From Tilletiopsis washingtonensis (taxonomy: Eukaryota; Basidiomycota; Exobasidiomycetes; Entylomatales), in the NCBI RefSeq assembly GCF_003144115.1, contig NW_020311999.1:663583-727582 (forward strand): a stretch of 64,000 nucleotides of DNA, given 5' to 3'. Shown piece by piece: positions 22,563 through 33,100 of this stretch. Below the pieces are notes generated by a model that was not told where the DNA came from, did not search any database, and worked only from the letters and a program-made list of their open reading frames with translations. Both the position numbers and the translations under genes were made by a program. Position 1 is the stretch's first letter. Each line of letters opens with the position of its first letter.

Positions 22563-25500
22563 ATGGCCGCCGCCCCTCCACGCGCCGCGCCCGTCGCGCG
22601 CCCCGCCGCCGCGGGCGCGGGCAAGGGCCGCGAGAGCATGACGACGCAGGCCAAGAAGTGCGTCGTCTTGACGGGCGGTGGTAGAAGCTTCGAAGAGATG
22701 CACAGGATGGACAGGGCTTGATGGGGCACGACAGGCGCGGGTGCGCTCGGATGGGCACTTGGGCGAGGCGAGGGGGCAAGATAGGGCAGCGCAAGGAGGG
22801 GAGGGAGGATGAGGGAGCTGGACAGCTGGCAGCAGCGCGGATCAGGCAGCGCCAGAGCCTGCAGGCATCGGGCAACGCATGCGCCACGAGCCATAGGGCC
22901 AGCGAAGCGCCAGCCAGCTCACACACAAATGGCCCTGTTGCAGCATCGTCATGACCGAAGCCGGCCGGCGCGCATGGTACGACGCCGAGGGGCGGCCCAT
23001 CGATGCGTACATCGTCGGCATTGCCGGCGGCTCGGCGTCGGGCAAGACGAGCGTGGCGCGTGCGGTGATCAAGAGCCTGCCCAACGTGCCCTGGGTCGCC
23101 ATCGTGAGCCAGGACAGCTTCGTAAGTTGCAGAAGCGCAAGCAGAGCGGACGTGGATTGCGGCTGATGACGCAGGACAGTACAACAGCCTGACGCCGGAA
23201 CAGGTGAGGGACTTGGCGCGGCAGAAGCGGAGGATGAAGCGCTGAGGCTGGCGATGTGCTAGAGCAAGCTGGCACACTCCAACAACTTCGACTTTGACCA
23301 CCCGGACGTGAGTGGTCTGCGGCGTGGCGCTCGCTCGCCAGGCTTCTGACTGACTGTAGCTGCCATCCAGGCATTCGTGAGTCTTGCAGCGCTCCCTCGA
23401 GGAGGGCCTCTTCCGGCAGTCGCTGAGGCGACCCCTCGAGGACAGGACTACCAAATCATGAAGGAGTGCATCGAGGAGTGCGTCGGGCGGCTGCCCACAG
23501 CAGCCGTTGCCCCCCTTTGCGCACATGCTCACCAGTCCCGTGCCCGTCAGCCTGCGGCATTCACGAGCCGTCGACATCCGTGCGTGTGTCATGTCAGCGC
23601 AAGCTGCTGCGCCGGGCGAAGCTCACCTGCATGTGTCTGCCAGCGGTGTACAGCTTCGTGCAGCATCAACGCACCGCCGACACGACGTATCTCTACGGTG
23701 CGTTCTCATCCCTCCGCCTCTCCATTCCTCCGGTCCCTCAGCCCTCTCCAACAGGCGCAACAGTGATCCTCCTCGAGGGCCTCTTTGTCCTGCACGACCC
23801 GGCCATCCGCGAGCTGCTGGACCTCAAGATCTTCGTGCAGGCAGACAGCGACCTCATGCTTGCGCGTCGGTTGCGACGGGATATCGCAGAGCGAGGGAGG
23901 GACGTCAACGGTGTGCTTGACCAGGTGCGTCTCCCCCTCCCCTCTCTTTCCCTCCTCTCGCCTGATCCACTGCCGTCGCCAGTACCTACGCTACGTCAAG
24001 CCGAGCTACGACAACCACGTGTCGCAGACCTCTCGCCACGCCGACATCATCGTGCCCGGACAGCGCAACGACGTCGCGATCGACGTCATCTCTCAGCACA
24101 TCAAGCGCCAGCTCAATGCGCGCGCCATGCGGCTGCGCACGGAGCTCAGTCGTACGCCTGCAACACCCAGGAGGGAGATGAAGCACTCGCCGTTTGAGGC
24201 GCTGAGTCTGACGAGATGCAGCTCCGTCGAGGGCTTTGGCGCGGCCCAGGAGAACACGATGCACGAACTTGGATCGCTGCCGCCAAATGTGCATCTGTTG
24301 CCGCAGAAGCCGCAGCTTACGGTATGTGGCTTCCGCCCTCCCCCCCTCCCCCTCCAGACTGCCGCTGAGCCGAGGCGTGCGGGCCGCGCGAAGCTCACAC
24401 TGCCTCCGATCTGCAGGCACTGCTCACGATGATGCATGACGCCAGCGTCTCGGGCGAGGACTTCATCTTGTGCGTCCTGCCTCTCCCCCCCGCCTCCCCT
24501 CTCGGGAGGGCTCCGAGAGTTGTGCATGGGCTAAGCCATGTCATGCAGCACCATCAATCGCCTCGCCCTGCTCGTCGTCGAGGCCGCCATCGCGCATCTG
24601 CCGCACCGACCCAAGGAGATCACCCTCGTGTCGGGCAAGCAGCATGTAGGCAGCGAGCTGGCTGTCGAGGTGAGTTGTGGGCTGTGAAGAGATGGCAAGT
24701 GCACAATTGACACGCGCCGGAACAGAACATCTGCTCGATTTCCATCCTGCGAAGCGGCGCTATGCTTGAGCCGGTGCGTCCCCCCTTTACCCCCCTCCTT
24801 TCTCATGTTCAGTCCTCACAACGTCCGCTCCGCAGTCGGCTCGCCGCGCCATTCCCGCCCTGCAAACCGGCAGTCTGCTCATCCAGTCGGATCGTGAAGG
24901 CGAGCCGAAGCTGTACACCGTCGACCTGCCGCGCTTCCTGCGTGCGCGCGAGAGTGCAACGCAGGCCTGGGTCATGCTGCTTGACTCGCAGTGCGGCACG
25001 GGCGCGGCGGCGTTTATGGGGTGAGTGGGAGATGCGCTCTGCTCCTCCGCAGACGCTGCTGACACCGAAGGACGCACACGCCAGCATTCGTGTGCTGGTG
25101 CGCAGCTCCTCTGCGTTCCGTCGGTCTTTCCCATCAAGCTGACGCTCTCTCGCTGCAGCTCGACCACGGCGTGCAGGAGCAGCACATCCTCTTCGTCGTG
25201 CTGCTCGCCTCGGCAAAGGGCGGCATCCACGCTTTGCATCGTGCGTTTCCGCGCGTCAAGATCGTGGTGGCGGGCATCGATCCGGACCTCAAGAAGCGGC
25301 GCATCAAGAGTGAGTCCCCCCCCCCTGGGCGCGCCTGCTCTGCTGCAAGATTAGACGCTGATTTGCGGCGCCCGCGCAGCTCCGTCGACTGTGGTGCGCG
25401 CAGGCCGGAGAGGCGACGATGAAGATGCCTCGTCGGACGTCGAGGCGGAAGAGGAAGAGGCACGGAGATTGGGCGGCGTGGCGGAAGGAGAGGAGCAGAC

Positions 25501-25573
25501 GCGCGTCTGCTGGAGCCTGGAGCCGGGCTGCGGCAACATGGGCGATCGCTACTGGGGCAGTGGAGGCAAATGA
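22563..25573 (+). CDS. URK1: Uridine kinase / uracil phosphoribosyltransferase fusion
   Basis: Exons 22563-22677, 22961-23121, 23180-23203, 23263-23307, 23371-23376, 23446-23477, 23551-23579, 23644-23697, 23755-23924, 23983-24321, 24417-24469, 24549-24669, 24726-24773, 24836-25020, 25085-25097, 25159-25309, 25380-25573; 579 aa. It phosphorylates uridine and cytidine in pyrimidine salvage. Seen: P-loop GIAGGSASGKTS, the FDFDHPDAFDY stretch, VDIPVYSFVQHQR, ILLEGLFVLHDP, and a C-terminal UPRT-like half (ISILRSGAMLEPSARR, GIRVLLDHGVQEQ, ending PGCGNMGDRYWG). Two exons are tiny: 6 nt (Ala-Phe) and 13 nt (supplying IRVL). Both are required to restore family motifs. The start is uncertain: exon 1 with a 283-nt intron gives KKCVVLTGAGRRAWYD, while ATG 22951 gives a 544-aa protein with exon 1 as leader. 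An acidic insert lies near residue 530. Confidence 0.9.
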
Positions 25574-25725
25574 TACAGGCGTGGCATGTGAGAGAGGTGA
25601 CGGTGATGTGGGGGAGGCTGAGTGACGTGGTTGAATGGCGAGGAAGCAGTGCGGAGATGCGAGGCGAGATACGGTGACTGAGGAGACGTGGAGCGGGGGC
25701 AAAGCGCGGGGCGAGAAGGAGGCGC

Positions 25726-27284
25726 TCATGTGTCGAGGCCGGGCAGGAAAAACTGACGGCACTATGCTGTGAGTGTCTCGAGCTGGGGGAGCTGCTGCAG
25801 TGCCCGCGATACTCACCGTCATGACCCCTCGGCTGCTGCGCTGGCTCGTGTCGCCGATGTAGACCTGTGGCGCGGCACGCATCAGCTGCGGTCCTATGAG
25901 GTAGAGCCCCAGAGAGGGGGGGGGGGGGGGGAGGAAGGCGCAGGAGCACGCACATAGAAGATGGCGCAGTGCGCCTCGCAGATGCACGCGATGATCGAGC
26001 TGGCATCGACGATGTTGGAGGAGAGGAGACGCATGAAGGACTTCATGTCGAGCTTGACCTGTGCGTGCGCACGTGCGTTCAGCAACGCAAACGCGAGGAG
26101 CGCGAGGAGTGGCACGCACCGAGAAGTGATGGCTTGCAGGATGGTCGTCGTCGCTTTGTGTGACTGTTTCCCTTCATCAGCCATTTTCTCCCTTCTTGCA
26201 GTCCGCGAAGACTCACTGTCGTCTCCCTTCGGTCTCGCACAGTCCTTCCACGTCGTCTCGACTCTGCAGTCATCCTTCTCAATCGCCAGCTTCAGCTCGC
26301 CACTGCGGCTGGCCGAGAGCAGGATGTGGTCCGCCGTGAGCGAGTGCATGCGCTCGGCCACCTTGCGCAGCTTGGAGATCTTGGCGGGCAGGAAGATGTG
26401 CACGTCGGGCACGGGCGAGACGGGCTCTTGGATGCGGTTCTGGTGCGAAAGCTGAGCGGCAGAGAAGGGCCAGTGTGGCGGACATGACGCACAATGTCGG
26501 CCGGCTTGAGGATGCGGATCAGCACCTCTTGCACGATCTCGAGGCGCGCGCCGTTCATCGTCTGGCGCGCGCAGCATAAGCGTCAGTGCGGCGATCGTGC
26601 GAAGAGAGGACAGGTCGCAGGCTCGGCCGGACATGCTGTGCCACTGCTGAGTGCCACGTGCTGTCTTCCTCACAGCCTGTCTCGAGCACCTAAGAAGTTG
26701 CCCCCCCCCCCCCCCCCACGGGGGACCTCTCTCCGCTCCTTATTTCTCCTCCACTCACCGTATTCCCAATGCTGAAGCTCAGCAGCGGATCACGATCCCT
26801 CTTCGCGAGGCGCATCGTGACGTCTGCCGCGTCTTTGCCCGTGGAGCGCAGCGCCTGCAGCAGCGGCTCGGTGGCGATCTCGAGGTTAATCTGGTTGTTG
26901 AAGTTGGACTCGATGCGGCTGGGAGGGGAACGGTAAGCACGGCAAGAGGATGGGACAGAGGAGAGGGCACGCACTAGTCGGCGTTGAAGAATGCGTCCTA
27001 TTGCGTGCGTCAGCATGGCGGTATCAAGGAAGCGGCAGGACACGTACGACAGGCACCGTGCTGCACGTCACCCGCCGGGACAGGCGTCAGCAGTGCGCAC
27101 CTCGCGCTGCGCCCGCGCTGCCGGCTCACGACCAGATCTGCATGCTCTCGAGCGCCTCGCCGGGCACGATGATCTGCACGGCGGCGGCGCTGAGGCGGAT
27201 GATGCACTTGGGCGACGTCTTTGCCACGGCCTGGATCATGCGCAGGAACGTGGGCGCGTCGGCGAAGGAGACGCGCAGCCGCAT
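25726..27284 (-). CDS. HUS1: Checkpoint clamp subunit HUS1
   Basis: Exons, minus strand: 27284-27130, 27060-27048, 26997-26975, 26918-26759, 26561-26493, 26439-26217, 26163-26120, 26058-25954, 25864-25817, 25752-25726; 867 nt, 288 aa, a normal HUS1 length. HUS1 joins RAD9 and RAD1 in the 9-1-1 ring loaded at damaged DNA. Seen in order: LRVSFADAPTFLRMIQAVAK, CIIRLSAAAVQIIVPG, DYRIESNFNNQINLE, EPVSPVPDVHIFLP, LDMKSFMRLLSSNIV, IIACICEAHCAIFYVYIG and C-terminal GVMTFFLPG. Exon 2 is a 13-nt microexon and exon 3 is 23 nt. The acceptor before exon 6 was taken at 26440 (53-nt intron); the in-frame alternative at 26452 would give a 41-nt intron. Intron 4 (197 nt) and intron 8 (89 nt) hold long G or C runs. 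It is divergent from RFA3. Confidence 0.92.
26701..26717. repeat. C17/G17 homopolymer in a HUS1 intron
   Basis: Seventeen C on the + strand, hence G17 in the HUS1 intron 4 transcript. A second run of 16 G (+ strand 25916-25931) lies in HUS1 intron 8, where it reads as C in the transcript. Confidence 0.9.
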
Positions 27285-27631
27285 CGCGCGAGAGGCAGAG
27301 GGGGTGGCGGTGAGGACTGGCAGCGGAGCCGCAGCTCAAGCTCAGCGGCGGAGGCAGCTGCAGGCGGCGAGGCGGCAGCGGTGGTGCTGAAGCTGGCGAG
27401 GTGCGGCGAGGGAGGAGGCGGTGGAGAGGCAAGCGGCAGCGGCAAGTCAGAGTGTTGGACCCGAGGCAGCCGGCGCGCCTGTCCGACTTGCGCAGCTGCT
27501 CCCACACGCTGCGCGCGCGACGCGTTAAGTGGCGCGTCGGCGCCGCCTGCGCTTCCTCCTCGCCTTCGCAGCGGGCCGCGCTGCTCCGTCCTCCACTCCC
27601 CCACCCTCGTTCCACCTGACACTCACACACC
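27285..27631. promoter_or_regulatory. Bidirectional HUS1/RFA3 promoter with MCB box
   Basis: This 347-bp region is the shared 5' space of two DNA-replication/repair genes. It contains ACGCGT at 27520-27525, the core of the MluI cell-cycle box bound by MBF in yeasts, inside ACGCGTTAAGTGGCGCG. The overlapping 9-mer CGCGTTAAG (27521-27529) recurs, inverted, in the RPC19/DNMT5 promoter. Binding by an MBF-like factor is inference. Confidence 0.5.
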
Positions 27632-28463
27632 ATGGACAAGGTGCGCCTCCTCACGCATCATACCTTGCGACCTCTGTTCACGCTGCCCGCAGCCAACGCC
27701 CCTCATCAACTCCTCCATGATGGCCAACCACGCGGGCCAGGTGGTGCGCATCGTCGGCAAGGCGGCGCAGCTGGCGGGCAGCGAGCTCGTCGTGCAGACG
27801 TCGGACCAGGGCAACGTCGCCGTCGACCTGGCGCGCGACACGCAGCTGCGCGGCGAGGGGTACGTCGAGATTGTGGGCAAGGTCGACGAGAACGGCGAGC
27901 GCCTGCGCGAGTTTACCAGCGTCGACTTTGGCGACAAGCTGGGTGAGTGCCGCGCTGAGATGGGGCAGGGTGCGGTGTGGGCGCGCGAGAGTGGCGTCGG
28001 GAGCGGCAGGGTGCGGTGTGGGCGCGCGAGAGTGGCGTCGGGAGCGGCATGGAGGGGACGCTATGGCGCGCGGATGAGCAGCGGCCGTGGCGCAGTCCAG
28101 CCCTGCCAAGGTGCGATGGCGCCCGGCCTGCTGCTCGGGCGCTCTCCGTGGCGTGGGCGGAGAAGGCTAGCGCGGCGAAGAAGAAGCAGTGTCGGGACGC
28201 CAAGGCTGTGCTGCAGAACATGCCATGCGACGGTCGGATGCTCCGTGATGCTGTACATGCGGCGGCGCCGGCCAGCTACGTCAGGGCCCGGGAGAGGGCT
28301 GCCATCGTCGCCGTCCCAGCCGCGTCTCTGTCGACTCTTCCCGCCTTCGTCTTTCGTCCTGCGCACGCTTACATCCGGCATGCGCGCAGACATGGCGCTC
28401 GTCGAGGCAGTGGTGCAGCTCTCGGCAAAGGTGCCCGCGCTCTTCGCCGAGTCAAGTAACTGA
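27632..28463 (+). CDS. RFA3: Replication protein A small subunit (RPA14/RFA3)
   Basis: Exons 27632-27640, 27693-27942, 28390-28463; 333 nt, 110 aa, the usual size of the family. The protein is a single OB fold: VVRIVGKAAQLAGSELVVQT, NVAVDLARDTQLRGEGYVEI, VGKVDE and a C-terminal trimerisation helix (DMALVEAVVQLSAKVPALF). It would form the heterotrimeric single-stranded-DNA-binding RPA core with RFA1 and RFA2 in the nucleus. The first coding exon holds only Met-Asp-Lys. The second intron (27943-28389) is 447 nt, roughly eight times the local norm, and contains a tandem duplication; its donor (GTGAGT) and acceptor (GCGCAG) are normal and the frame is kept. The gene is divergent from HUS1, with which it functionally belongs. 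Confidence 0.88.
27964..28049. repeat. 41-bp tandem duplication inside RFA3 intron 2
   Basis: Two perfect consecutive copies of a 41-bp unit (27964-28004 and 28005-28045) plus four more matching bases. The unit is G-rich and includes GTGTGGGCGCGCGAGAG. Confidence 0.9.
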
Positions 28464-28798
28464 GCGTGTGGCGTGGCGTGCGACGCACTAGGAGAGGAAT
28501 GGAGCCGCCATCGACCTCGCGCCTTCGGCAGCAGCAGCATCTGCAGGCTGGGCGTGGAGGGACAGCGCATCGAATCGGCACGAGCACGAGCAGCATCGCG
28601 CCCGCGGCCGTCCGGCGTACTTGTACTATACAATCATTCATCAGCCGTGCGCGCCCGCGTGTGGGCATGAGAGACGAGCAGGACACACGAGATCGAGCGG
28701 CCTGGGTGACGATACATTGGAGACGAATGCAGTGGGAGCTAGTATACAGATGATGTACGAAACAGAGGCTGGAGCGACACGAGGTCAGAGACGCGCAC
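28464..28798. other. Intergenic, convergent 3' ends RFA3/RPC19
   Basis: A 335-bp gap between converging genes. The stretch at 28610-28760 is more AT-rich than its surroundings (ACTATACAATCATTCA and similar), as expected for polyadenylation zones. Confidence 0.55.
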
Positions 28799-29810
28799 TC
28801 ATGGCCTCGCAGCGGCCTGTGCCTTCTTCTCCGCCTGGATGGCCCGGCCGCGCTCCTCCATGGCGCGCAGGGCCTCGGGCGACACCTCGTCGCTGTGCCG
28901 CTCGTAGTTGCCCTCGGACAGATTGGCGGTGTAGGCATCCTCGATGGTGACGAAGAGCGCCTCGAGGTTCTTGATGGCATCCAGCAGCGCCGAGAGGGCC
29001 GAGAGATGGTCTGAATGTGCGAGTATGTCAGCGCAGTGTTCCGGTGCAACAAGGGATTGCAGAGCCAGCCTCTCTCGCAAGAGACGAATTCAGTAGGAAC
29101 AATTGGTCTAGTTGACTCGGTCGTCAGGTGCAGGCGTCCCGTAGGACAGCAAGCATGCCGATAAATCCCTTAAGTCAAGATCATCACGTATCGTCCTCGC
29201 AGGGCTGGCTCTCTAAGCGGCAATGGGTACTCACCATACATCTGGACGCGCAGGTGGATCTTCGGCTCGCTCGGGTGCGGGTTGCTGTAGCCGCAGAACT
29301 CGACCTTGGGGCTGGCAGGGCATGCGGCGTCAGCGAGCGGCTCGCTGCCGAACACGGCCTTTACCGGGCCACGACAAGCGAGCTTGCGGCGCAGCCAATC
29401 CCTCAGCAACGAAGAATTCCATAGTGTGTGACAAGTCGCACCGCTACTAGGGCCGCCCACAAGGAGCGTCCGGTCGCTCGACAGAGTCGTCTATAATCCT
29501 CGGGAAGCGGCGCCGCCCGCACGTCCGCCTTGGCCCGCGGAGCAGCTGGACTCACTTCTTCATGAGCATGTAGCGTAGCGCATTGCCGAGCGTGTGGTCC
29601 TCGTCCTTCAGGCAGAACGTGGCGGCGCTGAGGTCCTTTTCGTGTCCTGGCAGCTGCAGAGAGGGATGAGCGGCAGGGCAGGCGTGCAGGCGCGCGCACA
29701 CGCACAATGCTGATCTTGTCGCTGAGCTTGGGCCCCTCGTCGATCTCCATTGGTGCGGGCGGGTCGGCCACGGCGGCCTGCTCGGCGCCGACGCCGGGGA
29801 CTTCGGCCAT
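28799..29810 (-). CDS. RPC19: RNA polymerase I/III subunit AC19
   Basis: Exons, minus strand: 29810-29706, 29653-29556, 29311-29235, 29010-28799; 492 nt, 163 aa. AC19 pairs with AC40 in the alpha-like assembly platform of RNA polymerases I and III. The L-type dimerisation motif is plain: FCLKDEDHTLGNALRYMLMK, then NPKVEFCGYSNPHPSEPKIH, then the C-terminal helix (LSALLDAIKNLEALF). The family is usually about 140 aa; the extra length is an acidic, low-complexity N-terminus and a charged C-tail. Intron 1 is 52 nt, but introns 2 (29555-29312, 244 nt) and 3 (29234-29011, 224 nt) are about four times longer than the local norm. Intron 3 carries a box C/D snoRNA. The gene is divergent from DNMT5. 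Confidence 0.92.
29083..29195 (-). ncRNA. Intronic box C/D snoRNA, snR41/U62-like (18S rRNA guide)
   Basis: It lies within RPC19 intron 3, same strand. Box C GTGATGA is at 29187-29181 and box D CTGA at 29093-29090. The terminal stem GACGA (29195-29191) pairs with TCGTC (29087-29083). Immediately upstream of box D, the guide CCAATTGTTCCT (29106-29095) is a perfect 12-nt complement of the conserved 18S rRNA segment AGGAACAATTGG. By the box D plus five rule the target is the A following AGG, the position methylated by yeast snR41 (Am541) and human U62 (Am590), as I recall the mapping. A second CTGA at 29127-29124 may be box D'; its guide target is not recognised and no clear C' box was found. 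The length, about 113 nt, is within the C/D range. Confidence 0.8.
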
Positions 29811-30130
29811 GATGTGTGGGTGGAGGGTGAGGTGCGGGATGACGGTGGTCGGCGCTGCTCGAGCGGCGCAGAAGAATGGGCGCCGCGCTGCGTGTCACGT
29901 GCCAGCGCACGTCTCTCGTGCGGCTCGAAAGTGTGCTTCTCGGCGACGGCGTGGGAAGGACACGACGCGTTGAGGCGAGCGCTTAACGCGCTGCGGAGCG
30001 GAGTAGCGAGGCGGCTGGCACTGGCGAGAAGCCCCCTCGCTCTCGTGTGCTCCCCACACCGAGATCCATTTCACCTCACCCCGCCTCTCACACCCACACT
30101 CGCTGCATCAGGCACACGTGCGCCTGCAGC
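29811..30130. promoter_or_regulatory. Bidirectional RPC19/DNMT5 promoter with MCB box
   Basis: A 320-bp divergent region. ACGCGT occurs at 29965-29970 and, 11 bp further on, CTTAACGCG at 29982-29990, the reverse complement of the CGCGTTAAG found in the HUS1/RFA3 promoter. A CT-rich tract and CACACTCG lie just before the DNMT5 ATG. Confidence 0.5.
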
Positions 30131-33100
30131 ATGCCGTCCGGCCGCGTCTCGAGCGCCTCGCGCGCCTCGCGCGCCTCGGGCATCGGCACGAGCGCCTCGA
30201 CGCCCGCCAAGCTGCAGCGTCCGGCGCGCAAGTCGGCGGCCCGCAAGTCGCAGGACTTCATCGTCATCTCCGACGACTCGGACTTCGAGCTCTCTGCGTC
30301 GGCCGAGGCCGAGTCTGACGCCTACTCGGCCTTCTCTGCGGGCTCGGCGATGTCGAGCGGCGACGAGGAGCTGCCAGAGGATGAGAGCGCCGAGCTGTCG
30401 AGTGCCGGCGAGGCGTCGCCGCGCCTGACGCTCGACTCGCGCTCCGACTCGGGCGACGACGAGGTGGCCACGCCGAGCGATGTGCCGTCGAAGCGTCAGA
30501 AGGTGCGTTGCTCCTGTGTCGAAGCAGCGCTCTGCAACGCCCACTCACGCCGCGCGCTGCAGACCGAGGACGGATACTTTGACACTGGCAGCGACCCGGT
30601 CGTCCTGCTGCCGACGATCGCATCGCTGAAGAGCAAGCAGGCCAGCAGCAGCCAGTCGCCGCTGCGCCGCGCCATGAAGCAGAGCACGCTGTCGTTCGGC
30701 CAGCGGAAACCGCCGCAGCCCGCGCCCGCCAAGGCTAAGGCCAAGGCGCCCGCAGCGAAGGAGCGCCGCGCCGCGACGCCCGATTTCATCGTCGACTCGT
30801 CCGACGAGTTCATCTCGGACGGCGACGAGGGCGCGCCGCGCAAGCGCAAGCAGGCCAGCGGCAGCAAGGGCGCGGCGGCAGGCAAGAGCAAGCGCTGGGC
30901 GCCAGAGTTCCGCGCCGGCAGGAAAGTGCGCTACCTGCCCTTCGTGCCCAAGTACGAGGACGCCGTGGCCATGGCCCACGCTGCACGCGCCAAGGAGGCG
31001 GCCGGCGAGCTGCCGCCCATGAGCGCGCTCGACGACATATTTGGCGACATTGTGCGGCGCCTCGACACGGATGCGATTGTCAGCCTCGCCAAGACATTGC
31101 AGGTGCGTCCCATGGCGGCACCACTAATTTGGCACAGCTCACATTTGCGTCGCAGGGCCGGCCACTCCGCGTCGCTACCATGTGCAGTGGCACCGAGTCG
31201 CCGCTGCTGGCGCTCAAGCTCATCAGCCGCGCAATCAAGGAGCAGCACGGCCTCGACATTGAGATCCACCACGTCTTCGCCTGCGAGATCGAGCCGTACA
31301 AGCAGGCCTACATCGAGCGCAACTTCTCGCCGCCGATTCTGTTCCGCGACGTGTGCGAGCTGGGCGACGATCAGGCACACACGGCCTACGGCGCCCTCGT
31401 CGACGTGCCGGGTGACGTCGACATTCTTGTTGCGGGCACGAGCTGCGTCGACTACTCGGGCCTCAACAACATGAAGAAAGGCCTCAACGACGGCGGCGAG
31501 AGCGGCCGCACGTTCTTCGGCATGCTCAATTGGGTCGAGAAGCACCAGCCGTCGATTGTCATCCTCGAGAACGTCAAGTCTGCGCCGTGGGCCGACGTCG
31601 CGCAGGCGTTTGTGGACATCGAGTATGACGTGAATGCTGCGGCTTGCGGTGCTGCACGCTGGAGCTCACCGCTGCTTGCAGTCCGCCTTCTCGAACACGT
31701 TCGACACGAAGAACTACTACATCCCGCACACGCGCCAGCGCGGCTACCTCATCGCGACGCGCAACACCAAGGACGACTACGCGGCCAACTGGGAGGCGCT
31801 GACCATGAGCATGGTCCGGCCTGCGTCTTCCTCGCTCGAGTCGTTCCTGCTGCCGACGGACGACCCGCGTATCCAACACGTGCGCCAGCAGTTCGCACTG
31901 GGCGAGGGCTTTGGTCGTTCGCGCTCGACAATCGACTGGAGCCGCTGCCAAGGTCGCCACGAGTTCGCACGCGCCGATGAGCATCTCGGCAAGGCTCGGC
32001 CGTTCACGGCATGGGAGGAGGGCGGCGGCTGCAAGCTCTCGCACGATGGTGAGTGAAGCCGCTTCTCGGCGCGACCTCGAGCTCACCTCGTTGCCTGCAG
32101 CATGGAACGAGTGGGCGCTGCCGATGCCCGAGCGCGTGCTTGACCTGCTCGACATCACGACGCTGAGACACGCCAAGATGGGCATCGACGCGAGCTTCAA
32201 GAGCCGCGTGTGGGAGCTGAGCCAGAATGGTGAGCGGCTGCAGCGCACCTGGAGAAGGTCGCACGAGCTCACGCACACCTCGCAGTCGATCGCAACATTG
32301 CGTCGTCTCGGCCAGGCACCTGCGGTTGTCTGACGCCGTCCGGCATGCCGTATCTGACGTCGCGCGGAGGCCCGCTGGTCGGCCTCGAGGCGCTTTCGCT
32401 GCAGGGCCTGCCGCTCGACGAGCTCCTGCTGTCGCGCGAGACGAACGATCAGCTGCAGAACCTGGCCGGCAACGCCATGTCGTCGACCGTCGTCGGCTCG
32501 TGCGTCTTTGCCGCTCTCCTCATCGCCCAGCCCGATCTGCAGCGCCGCCGGGAGAAGGTCGACGTCGAGATGCAGCAGCAAGAGGAGACGGAGGCCGCTG
32601 CGCCGGCCATGATCGGCGAGCTGGCAGAGCAGGCCTACGAGCTCGACTCGCACGCCGACAAGATTGACCTGGCCAAGCTGCTCGAATCGGCCGTCGCCAG
32701 TGCCCAGCGCTGTTCGTGCGAGGGCCGCGCTGCCACGTCCGACCAGCCCATCTTCCAGTGCACGCAGTGCAAGCACACGGCTTGCGGCCGCTGCAAGGGC
32801 CGCCCGGAGCACTCCTTCGAGCCCTTCCTTGACGAGCGCCTCGACACGGACGACTTCGAGGCGGAGCTCAAGGCGCTGCTGCCCATGCGCATCGTGCTGA
32901 ACCTGCCCGAGGCGCCGGCAGACCCTGCCGAGCCGGCGGCTGGCTACGAGCGCTGGATCGAGCGCGTGCAGATCGTGCTTTCGTCCGCCGAGCTTCTCTT
33001 CTCCGGCCTGCTGCGCCAGCGCAGCTGGACGGCCGTCTTCGCCACGAGCTCTGGCGATGCTCGGCTTGAGCTTCTGCTCGACCCGGCCGACCCACACTGG

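Noticed and set aside
22951-25573. Shorter URK1 start at ATG 22951
   Set aside because: Kept as an alternative only. The upstream exon joins in frame to give KKCVVLTGAGRRAWYD, which looks like the family N-terminus, but its acceptor is weak.
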